This document shows, piece after piece, positions 29,700 to 41,402 of a stretch of DNA of 60,000 nucleotides; the stretch's first letter is position 1, and each line of letters begins with the position of its first letter. The notes below the pieces were generated by a model. That model searched no databases. It saw nothing but the letters and a program-made list of their open reading frames with translations, and had not been told where the DNA came from. The stretch is taken from NCBI GenBank assembly GCA_905221605.1, contig CAJNDS010002184.1, positions 470,001 to 530,000 on the forward strand, given 5' to 3'. The DNA is from Symbiodinium natans. Taxonomy: Eukaryota; Sar; Dinophyceae; Suessiales; Symbiodiniaceae. Both the position numbers and the translations under genes were made by a program.

Positions 29700-30520
29700 T
29701 CGCGGCGGTCCTTTGCAATTCTCGAGCCCTAGTCCCTGAGATTTGTAGCTTATGTTTTGCTCGAAAGAGTCGAATCACAAGCCCTGGTCCCTGAGAGTTT
29801 GGGTTCATGTTTTGCCCAAAAGAGTTAAATCGCAAGCCCTGGTCCTGAAGATTTTGGGTATAATTTTTGCTCCAAAGAGTCAAATCGCAAGCCCTGGTCC
29901 CTAAGATTTGGGGCCCAGTTTTTGCTCCAAAGAGTCAAATCGCAAGCCCTGGTCCTTAAGATTTTGGGCGCATTTTTTGCTCCAAAGAGTAGCATCGCAA
30001 GCCATGGTCCCTAAGATTTTGGGACCAGCTTTTGCTCCAAAATGTCAAATCGCAAGCCCTGGTCCCTGAGAGTTTGGGTTCATGTTTTGCTTAAACGAGT
30101 CAAATCGCAAGCCCTGGTCCTTAAGATTTTGGGGATAATTTTTGCTCCAAAGAGTTAAATCGCAAGCCCTGATCCCTAAGATTTTGAGTTTAATTTTTGC
30201 TCCAAAGAGTCAAATCGCAAGCCCTGGTCCCTAAGATTTGGGGCATAGTTTTTGCTCCAAAGAGTCAAATCGCAAGTCCTGGTCCTGAAGATTTTGGGCG
30301 AGTTTTTTACTCCAAAGAGTAGCATCGCAAGCCCTGGTCCCTGAGGTTTTGGGCCCAGTTTTTGTCCCAAAAGGTCAAATCGCAAGCCCTGGTCCCTATG
30401 ATTTGGGGTCCAGTTTTTGCCCAGAATAGTTAAACCGCAAGCTTTGGTCCTTAAGTTTTTCAGCTCCTTTTTTTACTGCAAGGATTCAAATCACAAGCCA
30501 TGGTCCTTAAGATTTTGGAG
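29700..30520. repeat. 55-bp satellite, 15 copies, invariant period
   Basis: Consensus pieces CAAATCGCAAGCCCTGGTCC, CTAAGATTTTGGG and TTTTTGCTCCAAAGAGT. The anchor GCCCT falls at 29726, 29781, 29836, 29891, 29946, 30001, 30056, 30111, 30166, 30221, 30276, 30331, 30386, 30441 and 30496, every step exactly 55. Units differ by many substitutions yet show no net length change. The unit is not a multiple of three, so open frames are incidental. Confidence 0.95.
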
Positions 30521-30579
30521 CTCAACGCTTCATCATTCTACTCACTAGTCTTATTCCATCGTCCCGCACACCTATTTGG

Positions 30580-31145
30580 CCAAATCGAGCCGCGCATTTC
30601 TCAGCGCGTACGACGAGCAGCCCGATTTGGCCAAATTTTGCCCGCAGACTTCCCGGCAAAATTTGGCCAAATCGAGCCGCGATAGTTTAAATAATTTCGG
30701 GCCTCCAGAAAGGCGCGGCTCGATTTGGCCAGATTTTGCCGGGCAGTCTGCGGGCAAAATTTGGCCAAATCGGGCTGCTCGTCGAACGCGATGAGAAATG
30801 CGCGGCTCGATTTGGCCAAATTTTGCCGGGCAGCCTCCGGGCAAAATTTGGCCAAATCGAGCCGCGCCTTTCTGAAGGCCCGAATTTTTTAAACTATCGC
30901 GGCTCGATTTGGCCAAATTTTGCCGGGCAGCTTCCGGGCAAAATTTGGCCAAATCGGGCTGCCCTTCGTATGCGATGAGAAATGCGTGGCTCGATTTGGC
31001 CAAATTTTGCCCGGAGGCTGCCCGGCAAAATTTGGCCAAATCGAGCCGCGATAGTTTAAATAATTTCGGGCCTCCAGAAAGGCGCGGCTCGATTTGGCCA
31101 AATTTTGCCGGGCAGCCTCCAGGCAAAATTTGGCCAAATCGAGCT
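30580..31145. repeat. Six palindromes with two invertible spacer types
   Basis: Each palindrome has arms GATTTGGCCAAATTTTGCC and GGCAAAATTTGGCCAAATC around a centre of about 10-14 bp. They lie at about 30621-30676, 30717-30776, 30801-30864, 30899-30960, 30987-31048 and 31083-31144. The spacers alternate between two sequences. B (GATGAGAAATGCG end) lies at 30590-30620 inverted, and at 30777-30800 and 30961-30986 forward. A (GATAGTTTAAATAATTTCGG start) lies at 30677-30716 forward, 30865-30898 inverted and 31049-31082 forward. The arms themselves contain the perfect palindrome TTTGGCCAAA. Open frames here are by-products. Confidence 0.92.
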
Positions 31146-31169
31146 GGGGGGGTGGGGTCTGGGGAATCC

Positions 31170-31340
31170 CTCCCATTTGAAAATAAATGAATTAATTGAA
31201 TTAATTGAATTAATTGAACTAATTAAATTAATTACATTAATTACATTAATTCAATTAATTTCACCCCCCCTTTGGAAATAAATGAATTAATTGAATTAAT
31301 TGAATTAATTCAATTAATTGAATTAATTGAACTACCTGCA
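31170..31340. repeat. AATTAATTGA decamer array
   Basis: Runs of GAATTAATT units on either side of a short CACCCCCCCTTTGG spacer. A lead-in ATTTGAAAATAAATG / TTTGGAAATAAATG occurs before each run. Confidence 0.9.
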
Positions 31341-31436
31341 CACTTCCTCTACTCCATATTGTAGCAGACAATCGCTTGATATTACACCCCCCTATTCGCG
31401 CGCCTCTCTCTTAAGGTGAAGCTGCGCATTAAAAGT

Positions 31437-31858
31437 TATCATAATTATGATAACTCAGGGGTGGGACCCTAAGGATTTATCATAATTATGATAACTCCAG
31501 TTGGTGACTCTAAAGTTCTCATAATTATGATAACTCAGGTTTGGGAACCTAAAGTTATCATAATTATGATAACTCAGGTTTGGGAACCTAAAGTTATCAT
31601 AATTATGATAACTCAGGTTTGGGAACCTAAGGTTATCATAATTATGATAACTCAGGTTTGGGAACCTAAAGTTATCATAATTATGATAACTCAAGCTTGG
31701 GAACCTAAGGTTATCATAATCATTATAACTCAGACTGGGGACCTTAAAGTTATCATAATTATGATGACTCAGGTTTGGGAACCTAAAGTTATCATAATCA
31801 TAATAACTCAGGTTTGGGAACCTAAAGTTATCATAATTATGATAACTCAGATTATGGA
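31437..31858. repeat. 39-bp array built on a 22-bp perfect palindrome
   Basis: About eleven units, each a 22-bp perfect palindrome (left half AGTTATCATAA) plus CAGGTTTGGGAACCTAA. The period is 39 bp, i.e. 13 codons, so both strands are open: VIIIMITQVWEPK on plus and SYHNYDNFRFPNL on minus. The second half GGTTTGGGAACC is itself a near-palindrome. I regard the array as structural DNA, not protein-coding. Confidence 0.93.
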
Positions 31859-31859
31859 C

Positions 31860-33540
31860 CCTTTAATTAATTTAACTAATCTAACTAATTAGATTAATTC
31901 AATTAATCCAATTAATTGAATTAATTGAATTAATTGAATTAGCGAAAGAGGTTTTTCGAATTCAATTAATTCAATTAATTCAATTATGTGGGGTTCCCGA
32001 ATTTAAATCCGGATTTCCCGCGTATTGAATTAATTCAATTAATTCAATTAATTCAATTAATTCAATTAATTCAATTAATTGAATTAATTGAAGTAATTGA
32101 ATTAGCGAAAGATGCTTTTCGAATTCAATTAATTCAATTAATCCAATTCATTGAATTAATTGAATTAATTGAATTAATTGAATTAGCGAAAGAGGTTTTT
32201 CGAATTCAATTAATTCAATTAATTCAATTATGTGGGGTTCCATAATCGAAATCCAGATTTCCCGCGTATTGAATTAATTCAATTAATTCAATTAATTCAA
32301 TTAATTCAATTAATTCAATTAATTCAATTAATTGAATTAATTGAATTAATTGAATTAGCGAAGATGCTTTTCGAATTCAATTAATTCAATTAATCCAATT
32401 AATTGAATTAATTGAATTAATTGCGAATTAATTGAATTAATTCAATTAATTCAATTAATTCAATTAATTCAATTAATTCAATTAATTCAATTAATTGAAT
32501 TAATTGAATTAATTGAATTAGCGAAAGATGCTTTTCGAATTCAATTAATTCAATTAATCCAATTAATTGAATTAATTGAATTAATTGAATTAATTGAATT
32601 AATTGAATTAATTCAATAGAGGGAAAATCTTTGTTTTAAAAAAAAAAACAGATAATTGAATTAATTAAATTAATTGAATTAGCGAAAGATGCTTTTCGAA
32701 TTCAATTAATTCAATTAATCCAATTAATTGAATTAATTGAATTAATTGAATTAGCGAAAGAGGTTTTTCGAATTCAATTAATTCAATTAATTCAATTATG
32801 TGGGGTTCCCTAATCGAAATCCGGATTTCCCGCGTATTGAATTAATTCAATTAATTCAATTAATTCAATTAATTCAATTAATTCAATTAATTCAATTAAT
32901 TGAATTAATTGAATTAATTGAATTAATTGAATTAGCGAAAGAGGTTTTTCGAATTCAATTAATTCAATTAATTCAATTATGTGGGGTTCCCTAATCGAAA
33001 TCCAGATTTCCCGCGTATTGAATTAATTCAATTATTCAATTAATTCAATTAATTCAATTAATTCAATTAATTCAATTAATTGAATTAATTGAATTAGCGA
33101 AAGATGCTTTTCGAATTCAATTAATTCAATTAATCCAATTAATTGAATTAATTGAATTAATTGAATTTGAATTAATGAATTAATTGAATAATTGAATTAA
33201 TTGAATTAATTCAATAGAGGGAAAATCTTTGTTTAAAAAAAACAGATAATTGAATTAATTGAATTAATTGAATTAGCGAAAGATGCTTTTCGAATTCAAT
33301 TAATTCAACTAATCCAATTAATTGAATTAATTGAATTAATTGAATTAGCGAAAGAGGTTTTTCGAATTCAATTAATTCAATTAATCCAATTAATTGAATT
33401 GATTAAATTAATTGAATTGGCAAAAGAAATTTGTTGATTTCTATTAATTCAATTAATTAAATTGCTTAAATTAATTAAATTAATTAAATTAATTAAATTA
33501 ATTAAATTAATTAAATTAATTAAATTAATTAAATAGAAGG
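31860..33540. repeat. Decamer AT array with hairpin-linked orientation switches
   Basis: Long runs of (GAATTAATT[G])n and of its complement alternate. The change from one to the other occurs at GAATTAGCGAAAGATGC / TTTTCGAATTC-type hairpins, or directly at AATTCAATTAATTGAATT. A non-AT insert, ATGTGGGGTTCC then TCCGGATTTCCCGCGTATTG, recurs at about 31986, 32229, 32797 and 32977. AGAGGGAAAATCTTTG followed by an A run recurs at about 32618 and 33216. From 33420 the unit changes to AATTAAATTA. Frames such as IQLIQLIQL are repeat artefacts. Confidence 0.93.
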
Positions 33541-33584
33541 CAAGCAAGAGGATACGCAAAATAAACCCGAAAGGGCTCTCTCAC

Positions 33585-33612
33585 ATATATATATATATAT
33601 TATATGTATATA
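33585..33612. repeat. AT dinucleotide tract
   Basis: A short (AT)n run at the edge of the decamer array, before the first telomere-like tracts. Confidence 0.85.
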
Positions 33613-33722
33613 ATCAGTGGGAGGAGGTTATCATACTTATACGTGTATACCATCGAAAAACCAACGCGTGTCAGAATATTGGCAGCACCTCTTGCCCGTT
33701 GATTGCATCGCAGGTTCAGCTA

Positions 33723-33888
33723 GGCCTAAACCCTAAACCCTAAACCCTAAACCGTGTAGGGTTTAGGGTTTAGGGTTTAGGGTTTAGGGTTTAGGGTTTA
33801 GGGTTTAGGGTTTAGGGTTTAGGGTTTAGGGTTTAGGGTTTAGGGTTTAGGGTTTAGGGTTTAGGGTTTAGGGTTTAGGGTTTAGGGC
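33723..33888. repeat. Divergent telomere-repeat pair
   Basis: (CCCTAAA) repeats at 33728-33753, a CGTG spacer, then about 17 perfect TTTAGGG units to 33886. The order C-strand then G-strand is the reverse of that expected for an end-to-end chromosome fusion. This is the left boundary of the telomere-like domain. Confidence 0.95.
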
Positions 33889-36800
33889 AAACCCTGGGTC
33901 ACAACCCCCTCGAACCCTAAATGCCTATAGGCCCTAAATCCCAAAACCTCCAAACCCTGAAGCATCCTAAAGCCCTACAACCCTATATCCCTAATCCCTA
34001 GGCCCTAAATTCCTAAAGCCCTAAGTCCAAAAACCTCAAATCCCTCGCCAAACCAAACGCTGATCCCTAAACCCTAAACCCTAAACCCTAAACCCTAAAC
34101 CCTAAATCCTAAACCTAAATCCCTAAATCCCTAAATCCCTGAACCCTGCTTGCTTCGGCTGCACGGAGTTCCATGAGACGAGGCATCTGATCTTTCGAAG
34201 GGGTCGGGCTAGAGCTTAGGTCTTATCGGGTTTGGGGTTTAGGGTTCAGGGTTGAGGGTCATAGGCTTTAGGGCCTAAGTTTAGGGTCATGGAGACTAGA
34301 GCTTTGAGGTGTATAAGGTTTAGGATTTTGAGGCTAGGCCTTCGCTATTTCTATGGTTTAGAAGAGGAAGAGAACCCCCTACAGCAACAAACTTCCTCAC
34401 AAGCCAGCGTTGAATCTTTGACCCTGACCCTAAACCCTAAACCCTAAACCCTAAACCCTGAACCCTAAACCCTAAACCCCAAACCCCAAACCCCAAACCC
34501 TAAACCAAAGTTCTTGGTGGCAAGTTGTTGGGCCGATCGGCGCCAGCAAGCAAACAACCCAATCAAGTCTCCAAGAGCATCTGTAAACCCCTCGCTCGGA
34601 AGCTCCCAGCCACATTTCCTGGCCTAGAGACCAAAAATCAGCACCGCGATCCTTCCCGCCCGAACAGTTCTTGCGTGATGACGATAAACACCAGTTCCAA
34701 TTCCTAATCCCTGACCCCTAAACCCTACCCCCAAAACCCGAACCGTAACCCCGAAGTCCTAAACCCTAAACCCTAAACCCCAAACCCTAATTCAACCCAA
34801 GACCCGAAACCCTAGAACCCGAAACCATCTCCCTCATAGAAGCCTGAGGATCTTTTCGTACTTGATGGTTCATGGTACTCATTCACCAATTTTGACTGTA
34901 CTTATAACCCACACTATAACCATATTGGTACCAAACCACAGGACTCGCAGGCCCTGAGAAGGAGCACTTCTCTGTGGGCGTATGAAGGATTAGGGCTTAG
35001 GGTGTTTAGGTTTTTCAGGGCTCTTTAGGGTTTTTAGAGGGTTTCTAGGGTTTTCTAGGTTTTTAGGGGTTTGGGGGGGGGGGGGGGGTTTCTAAGGATG
35101 AGGGTTCAGGGGCTTAGTTTGTAGGGAATCAAACCCAGAACCAAGGGAAAACGTAGCTCGGACCCGCATCGCCGGCGCACGTTTCTGGCGCCAAGTCACC
35201 CGGGTGCTGCGCTGGGCATGTGTGTGCCGGGTGTCGACCGAAATTCTGAGCCCTTTTGAGATTTTAGGGTTTAGGGTTTAGGGTTTCAGTGGATTTTGCT
35301 ATGAAAAGTAGTGAAGTCTATTCCTTAGAGAGGGGGTAGGGTTATTGTTGGTTACACCGACGCCCAAAGACAGACCCTGCAACTGTCTTCTGACCACTGT
35401 GGGTAACTAAGCCCTCCAAAACCTAAACCCAATTTTCCTCAGCCCGCAACCAAGGCCCCAACCCCTAAACCCTGGCCCTAAACCCTAAACCCCAACCCTA
35501 AACAGGGCCCCCAAATTTAGGTCAACACCTCTGATGTCTGAAAACGCTTCAAATCGTTGCTTGGCATTATGTAGGCAGGCCTGCCATCTCTTGGGGACTG
35601 AATGAACCCTAGAGTTTCAGGTGCCGGGACTGAATTAGGGTTTAGGGTTTAGGGTTTAGGGTTTAGTGTTCAGGGTTCAGGGTTTGGGGTTTGGGGTTTA
35701 GGGTTTCGGGATTCGGGTGGGCTGAATTTTGCCCGAGGCCCGAAAAGTGTTATGGTAGGCCCGACTAGGCCCGGCAGTGGCCTACTTTGGCGGAACCCCC
35801 AACAAAAGCCCGAAACCCTAAACCCTAAACCCTAAACCCTAAACCCTCAACCCTAAACCCTAAACCCTAAACCCTAAACCCTAAACCCTAAACCTGGCTG
35901 GGGGGGGGGGGGGCGGGGCACCGAAGCCCCTCGACCTCAATGCCGACCCGAGCTCGAAGGTTAGCAGCCCATATGCGGGCTTACGAAAATAGGGGGCCCC
36001 CAAAATAGACCTCAAGTATAGTACCCTAAACCCTAAACACCTAAACCCCTAAACCCCTAAACCCTAAACCCTAAACTCTAAACCCTAAACCCTAAGCCAC
36101 CAAACTGCTCAATTTCAACTTCAGGGCCCATTGAGTCCCCAGGGTTTGTGGACGGCTGCATCTGTCTTGGGCTTCGCTTGGAGGGGGAAGGGGGGGTTTA
36201 GGGTTTTGGGTTTAGGGCTTAGGGTATAGGGTTTAGGGTTTAGGGTTAGGATTCAGGGCTTGGGGCTTACGGTTTGGGGTGTAGGGATAGACGAGGGGTT
36301 GAAGAGCACCTGGCTTGTTCACTCCATACTGCCTAAAGGACCACACAAAATTGTTGTAGGTCACATAGGAAAATTATTTCTGAGAGGTATGAGAGTAGCA
36401 GAATTTAGGTTCTTGAGGTAGGGTTTAGGGTTTAGGCTTCCAACTCCACTTGGCCCTAAGCCCGCGCAGCCCCTACCTCGTCTACTCCTTGAGAAACCCC
36501 CAGTGGCGCCGCTTGGGCCGCTCACACTCGGGCCCTAGCCTGCGCAAGGCGGACAACCCAAATAAGATCCAAACCCTTCATGGATTTCCCTACTACCCCC
36601 CTCTATACTACCCCTCTCTATTTGGGGCTTAGGGTTTAGGGTTTAGGGTTCTACTACCCCCCCCCCCCCCCCCCCAAGGTTCCCCCGATAATTAAGGCTA
36701 TTTAGGGATAATTGGGCCTAAAAAAAGTTATGTAAGGAGGGAACCCTAGGCGGGGTCGGAAAGAGGTGGGAGGAGGGGAACCCATGAACCCTCAATCCTA

Positions 36801-37224
36801 GACCCTACCCCGGGATCTCCCAGGTTCATACTTCTAGCACCATCTCGGAGCCTACGCATGACCTACTTAGGGGACTTATAAGCACAGATAGAAATCGGGT
36901 TGCTGGTGCCCTTGAACCTCCAAGTACTTCTATCCGAAGTCCTACACCAAAACAAAGCCTCAAAGCCCAAGGCCCCTGGGAGTAGATCCTGCAAGAAGCC
37001 TGAAGCACCGAAAATCTGGGATTTAGGGTGAACCGGAGCTCGTTTTCCATGAGAGCACATACGTAAACCCTCAATGTCCCTACAATAATTAGTTGGGGCT
37101 TGGATTTGGGAATTACGACTGCTGATCAGCTGCCCAAGTCATCCACCCGCTGCTGTGTCACTTCTCGTCGTCCTTCCAGCTCGTGTGTGGAGACCCGAGC
37201 CTTTTCACGCCCAACTTCGACCTG

Positions 37225-37291
37225 TCGGAAGGTGAAGAAGTCCTGGCCGGAAGGTGAAGAAGTCCTGGTCGGAAGGTGAAGAAGTCCTGGC
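37225..37291. repeat. 22-bp tandem repeat, three copies
   Basis: CGGAAGGTGAAGAAGTCCTG plus two bases is repeated three times. It lies inside a non-telomeric insert of about 300 bp (37085-37400) that is open on the minus strand (EAINSGEVRQYTDESG), possibly a gene fragment. Confidence 0.85.
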
Positions 37292-37412
37292 CAGACTCGT
37301 CTGTGTACTGCCTCACCTCGCCGGAGTTGATGGCTTCAACCAAAGCAGCTTCGGAGTTGTTAAAGTGCAGGCCACGTAGGACGGAACGAGGGTACCCCGG
37401 GGCACCGCCAAG

Positions 37413-37535
37413 AATCTAAACCCAAGAATAACCTAGGAATGACAGGGTACCCTTTTTAGTTTAAAATGGGGCTTAATTCTAAGGCTAAGGTTCCCTCCAA
37501 AAAGAGGAAAGAAGGGCCTGCTCTGGGTCCTAGTC
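37413..37535. mobile_element. Small TIR element, family A copy 1
   Basis: About 120 bp sharing AACCTAGGAAT, GGGTACCCTTTTT and GGGTCCTAGT with copies at 44815-44932 and 46243-46359. The ends are degraded relative to copy 2. Confidence 0.65.
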
Positions 37536-37592
37536 TATGACCGAAAGCGTTGGAACTTTGGAACTACTTGAGATCCCCCTTTCCTCTGGGAG

Positions 37593-37593
<1 letters not shown>

Positions 37594-37627
<34 letters not shown>
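37594..37627. repeat. Run of 34 G
   Basis: An uninterrupted G34 homopolymer, the longest of many in the telomere-like domain. Others include G27 at 45027-45053, G20 at 45075-45094 and C-runs near 36658 and 47636. Confidence 0.9.
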
Positions 37628-37628
<1 letters not shown>

Positions 37629-40600
37629 GGGTTCGTTGTTTCGAAGCTCGGCGAAGGCGCTTTCAGAGCCTAACAGCTTATGGGTTCTTAGTAAGCCCAG
37701 GGGTCGGTAACCCTAAACCCTAAACCCAGCGCCCTCCCAGTAGTTTGGGTGTAAAACAGGTGCACTCTGTTCGCTACTTTGGCGTAGACCCTGGAAAAAT
37801 AGATACATTTTAGGGGAAAGCAGCACAAAATGGAACCCAGCACCAAAAAGCATTCAAGTACAGTACTCCCAAACCCTAAGCCCTAAACCCTAAACCCTAA
37901 ACCCCAACACCCCAGTACCCTACACCCTAAACCCTTAACCCGAAGCCCTAAACCCCAAACCCCAGCACTGTTCCCGGGCCCATGAAGATGGCCTGGGTCT
38001 ACACCCTAAACCCTAAACCCTAAACCCTAAACCCTAAACCCTAAACCCTAAACCCCCAAGCCCCAAACTTTTGGTTCATTTGGTCCCCAATGAAGACAGC
38101 CTGGGTCTCTGCCGCAGCTTCGCCGGGCAGAAGTCGCAGGGCAGCTTCTGGCGAAGCGGGGTTAGTTCATTCAGGGCTTAGGGTTGAGGGTTGAGGGTTG
38201 AGGGTTTAGGGTTGAGGGTTGAGGGTTTAGGGTTGAGGGTTTAGGGTTTTTAGGGTTGAGGGTTTAGGGTTGAGGGTTTAGGGTTGAGGCTTTAGAGTTT
38301 AGGGTTCAGGGTTTAGGGTTTGGGGTTTGGTTCATTCGGGCTCGTGCCCAATTCAGTACTTCCGAAAATAGGGGGGGGGGGGTATCTTTTCTGCCACAAC
38401 ATACTATATAACCCTTTTAAAGGAACCCCAAAAAGGGTAACCCCTATTTTCGGAAACCCCAAATCTCCCTCCCAAAACAAGGATTGTAGGGTGTAGTTTG
38501 AGGGTACACCCTCACATGTTCCCCACCTTTGAGAGAAGACCAAGCCTTAACACCCTTAAGAGGTTGTGTTCCTGACATCACCAGGCCCCAACCCACCAAA
38601 AGCTTACCTGTTTTGGGCTGTTCAGTTGGTAGCCTGAGGTCCAAGGCTGAGTGAGTCGCCCTTGGAGGGGGGGGATATTCTGAATTTGGGGTGCCCCCTT
38701 CTCAAGGTGGCTCATAATTTTACAGGATCCATTCGGATTTAGGGTTTAGGGTTTCGGGACACCCCATCTCGAACAACAAGTTGGAAGGAGGGTTGCTTTC
38801 CGACATCTGTTTGCCGTGCCTTCTGCGGGCCCCCCCAATGCCCTAAACCCTAAACCCTAAGCCCTTTGTTGCTGAACGGGGTTTCTGAATGGGAACCGAA
38901 CCTCTACAAGTAAGGTCAGAGTACTTAGGGCCCTTGTGGCTGCACTTATGGCTAGGCGCTCTTGCCTGCGTGACTCTCTAAGGACTTGATTCCTTCTCCT
39001 TGAGGTCCTGGGCCCCAGCGACTAGCTTCCTGCTAGGAGATCAGGGTTTTTCTAGAGGTTGTACCCCTTGGGTTTTGGGGGGTACAACCTAAGGAATACG
39101 AGTCTTCATCGCTTGAGCTTAGGGCTTAGTGGTTAGGGCTCCGAAAACCCCAAAGCCCTAAACCCTAAACCCTGAAGCCCTGAAGGCCAAGGCCACAAAA
39201 CCCAAACCACTCGCCAGTGAGGCTCGCCGTGGGCTGGCCTGGCAGGTGAGGGGTAGGGTTTGGGGTTTGGGGCTTAGGGGAACCCCGTTTCTGGGATACG
39301 GGTCCTTAAGATTCAGTGTGCCATATATTGACTTGGTAGGGAATCATCGTAGTCTGGGGTCTACGATGGCCTGATCGCCGCACATGTCGAAGAGCTCGCA
39401 GACGGTGTTGAAAATGCGATGGCACCTTGTTCGTGGCATTCGGTGCTTTGAGGCTTTGGAGTTTGGGGGGCTTACCTGGGCTCACCAATCGCCGACTTTA
39501 TTATCCAGCTCTTCTCCTCACCCGCATCTCCTACCCCCTAAAGAAACCCCGAGACTCCTCTGCAGGAGCCACACCGAGAATGCTGCAGAATCCCCAGAGA
39601 TTCTTGTGGCCCCCGAGATATCTCCCATTACCCATCATCCTGCAGAGAGGGTAGGGTTCAGGGTTTCGGGTTTAGGAGCGGCTGCTTCAAGTAGGGCAGA
39701 TCATGCCCTATTGAATCGCAGAGATGTGCCCTTATAGTTATAAGCATGCAGATGGGCTGAGCTAAAGAAGCTTAGCACGCAGGGCCCTTCTTCGAATTGT
39801 AGAGCTGAAAGAACTAAACCTGGCCCTCGAAACCCTAAACCCTTCAGTTCATAACTAACGATTGCAGAGAAAAGGCATAGAAACCCCTAACCTTAGACTT
39901 AAACCCTGCACCCTCAGCCATAAACCCTGCAAACCACAGGAACCCAAAACACTATGAACCCAAACAGTATAAAACCTGCTATCCCCGAAGCCCTATAAAG
40001 CTTAAACACTCTAATCCCTAAACCCTATATAAACCTCGAAGCCCCATAACTTCAACCTCTCCAATTCCCAAACCCTATATTAACCCTTTATAGACCCTCA
40101 AGTAGCCCTACGAAACATACGGCCCCATGGACCTTGTCAGCCAGGAGTTTCCGGGTTGGGGTTGCACGCTCTCCCTGAACCCTAACCCTAAACCCTAAAC
40201 CCTAAACCCCAAGCCCACTGTCGAGCGGCTGCGCGCCCCTGTCGGCGCAGCCGATGGGCAGCTGAACGGTGCCATGGGCGCCGGCGGCACTGGCAGGATG
40301 GGACGGGATTGGCCTAAACCCTAAACCCTAAACCCTACCTGGGACCCTCTTTGGCAAGGGTTTAGGGTTTAGGGTTTAGGGTTTGGGGTTTACGGTTTAG
40401 GGTTTAGGGTTTAGGGACCGTCTGTTAACAGGTATGCATACTATATAGGGGGGCACTTACTAGTAATCTGTAGGTAAATAGCGTCCCAGATAAACCCTAT
40501 AAACCCTACACCTTCAAGGATGGGAGGGCTTCTGTACACTCCTGAACTCTCAGCCCCACGAATCCCTGCACCTGCAGCAAGTGCGATCCCGAACAAACAC

Positions 40601-40854
40601 AGAGTCTTAAACCCTAAATCGAGGGTTTTGGGTTTAGGTTTAGGGTTTAGAAATTTGGTTTAGGGTTTAGGGTTTAGGGTTTAGGGTTTAGGGTTTAGGG
40701 TTTAGGGTTTAGGGAGTTCTGAAGTACACATGGGCCCTTGGGCTTTCTAGAGCATACATGGTTTTGTTCCACGACGACTACAGGAAAACAACAGTCTAAC
40801 CCCCCCCATATCTACGAATTGCTTAAGAACCTCCAACAAAACCAAAACACATAT

Positions 40855-40990
40855 TCTTGCTTATTAAGGGCAATATAGGGATTCTCATGTGTTCTATTCT
40901 TTTGGGGTTCCTAAGCAAATAGTAGATATATTAAGGGTAATATAGGGAGTGTTTTTCTTTTTGGGGTTCTTAAGCAAAGATTAGATATGG
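40855..40990. repeat. Two-copy direct repeat of about 65 bp
   Basis: TATTAAGGGCAATATAGGGA, then TTTTGGGGTTCCTAAGCAAA, is repeated immediately as TATTAAGGGTAATATAGGGA, then TTTTGGGGTTCTTAAGCAAA. Confidence 0.8.
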
Positions 40991-41402
40991 CCTGACGACG
41001 GGATCAGCATCGGGTTCGACATCCAAGGCCAGCGCCTTGAGGGTGGCTCAGAGGGTTCGTAGGGTTTCGTAGGGTTCTGAGGGTTTCTGCAGGAGGGCTT
41101 CTAGGGTTTCTAGGGTTTCTAGGGTTTTCTGGGGTTTGCAAGGGGTTCGGTGGAACGTAGGGCTTGTAGCGTTTGCGGGGGTTTCTCGGGCCTCTAGGGC
41201 CTAGGTGGCTGACTTTGCCTCCAAGCGCTGGTGCTTTGAAGCAAGGGAAGTGGAAGTCGGGAACCACACATCTCACAGGGCCTGAAGGTTTTGGGCAGTC
41301 TAGGGTTTAGGGTTTAGGGTTTAGGGTTTAGGGTTTAGGGTTTAGGGTTTAGGGTCTAGGGGCTAGGGTTGAGAGTTTATGGGGCTTCTGGGTTTAGGGC
41401 TT

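Noticed and set aside
29700-31858. CRISPR-like array
   Set aside because: The 55-bp and 39-bp arrays lack unique spacers between constant repeats, the palindrome array reuses only two spacers, no cas gene is nearby, and the host is eukaryotic.
31488-31892. 134-codon repeat protein VIIIMITQVWEPK
   Set aside because: The 39-bp palindromic array is open on both strands at once, which points to DNA structure and not to coding.
33723-33888. Telomere-telomere fusion point
   Set aside because: A fusion would read (TTTAGGG)n then (CCCTAAA)n; here the order is the opposite.
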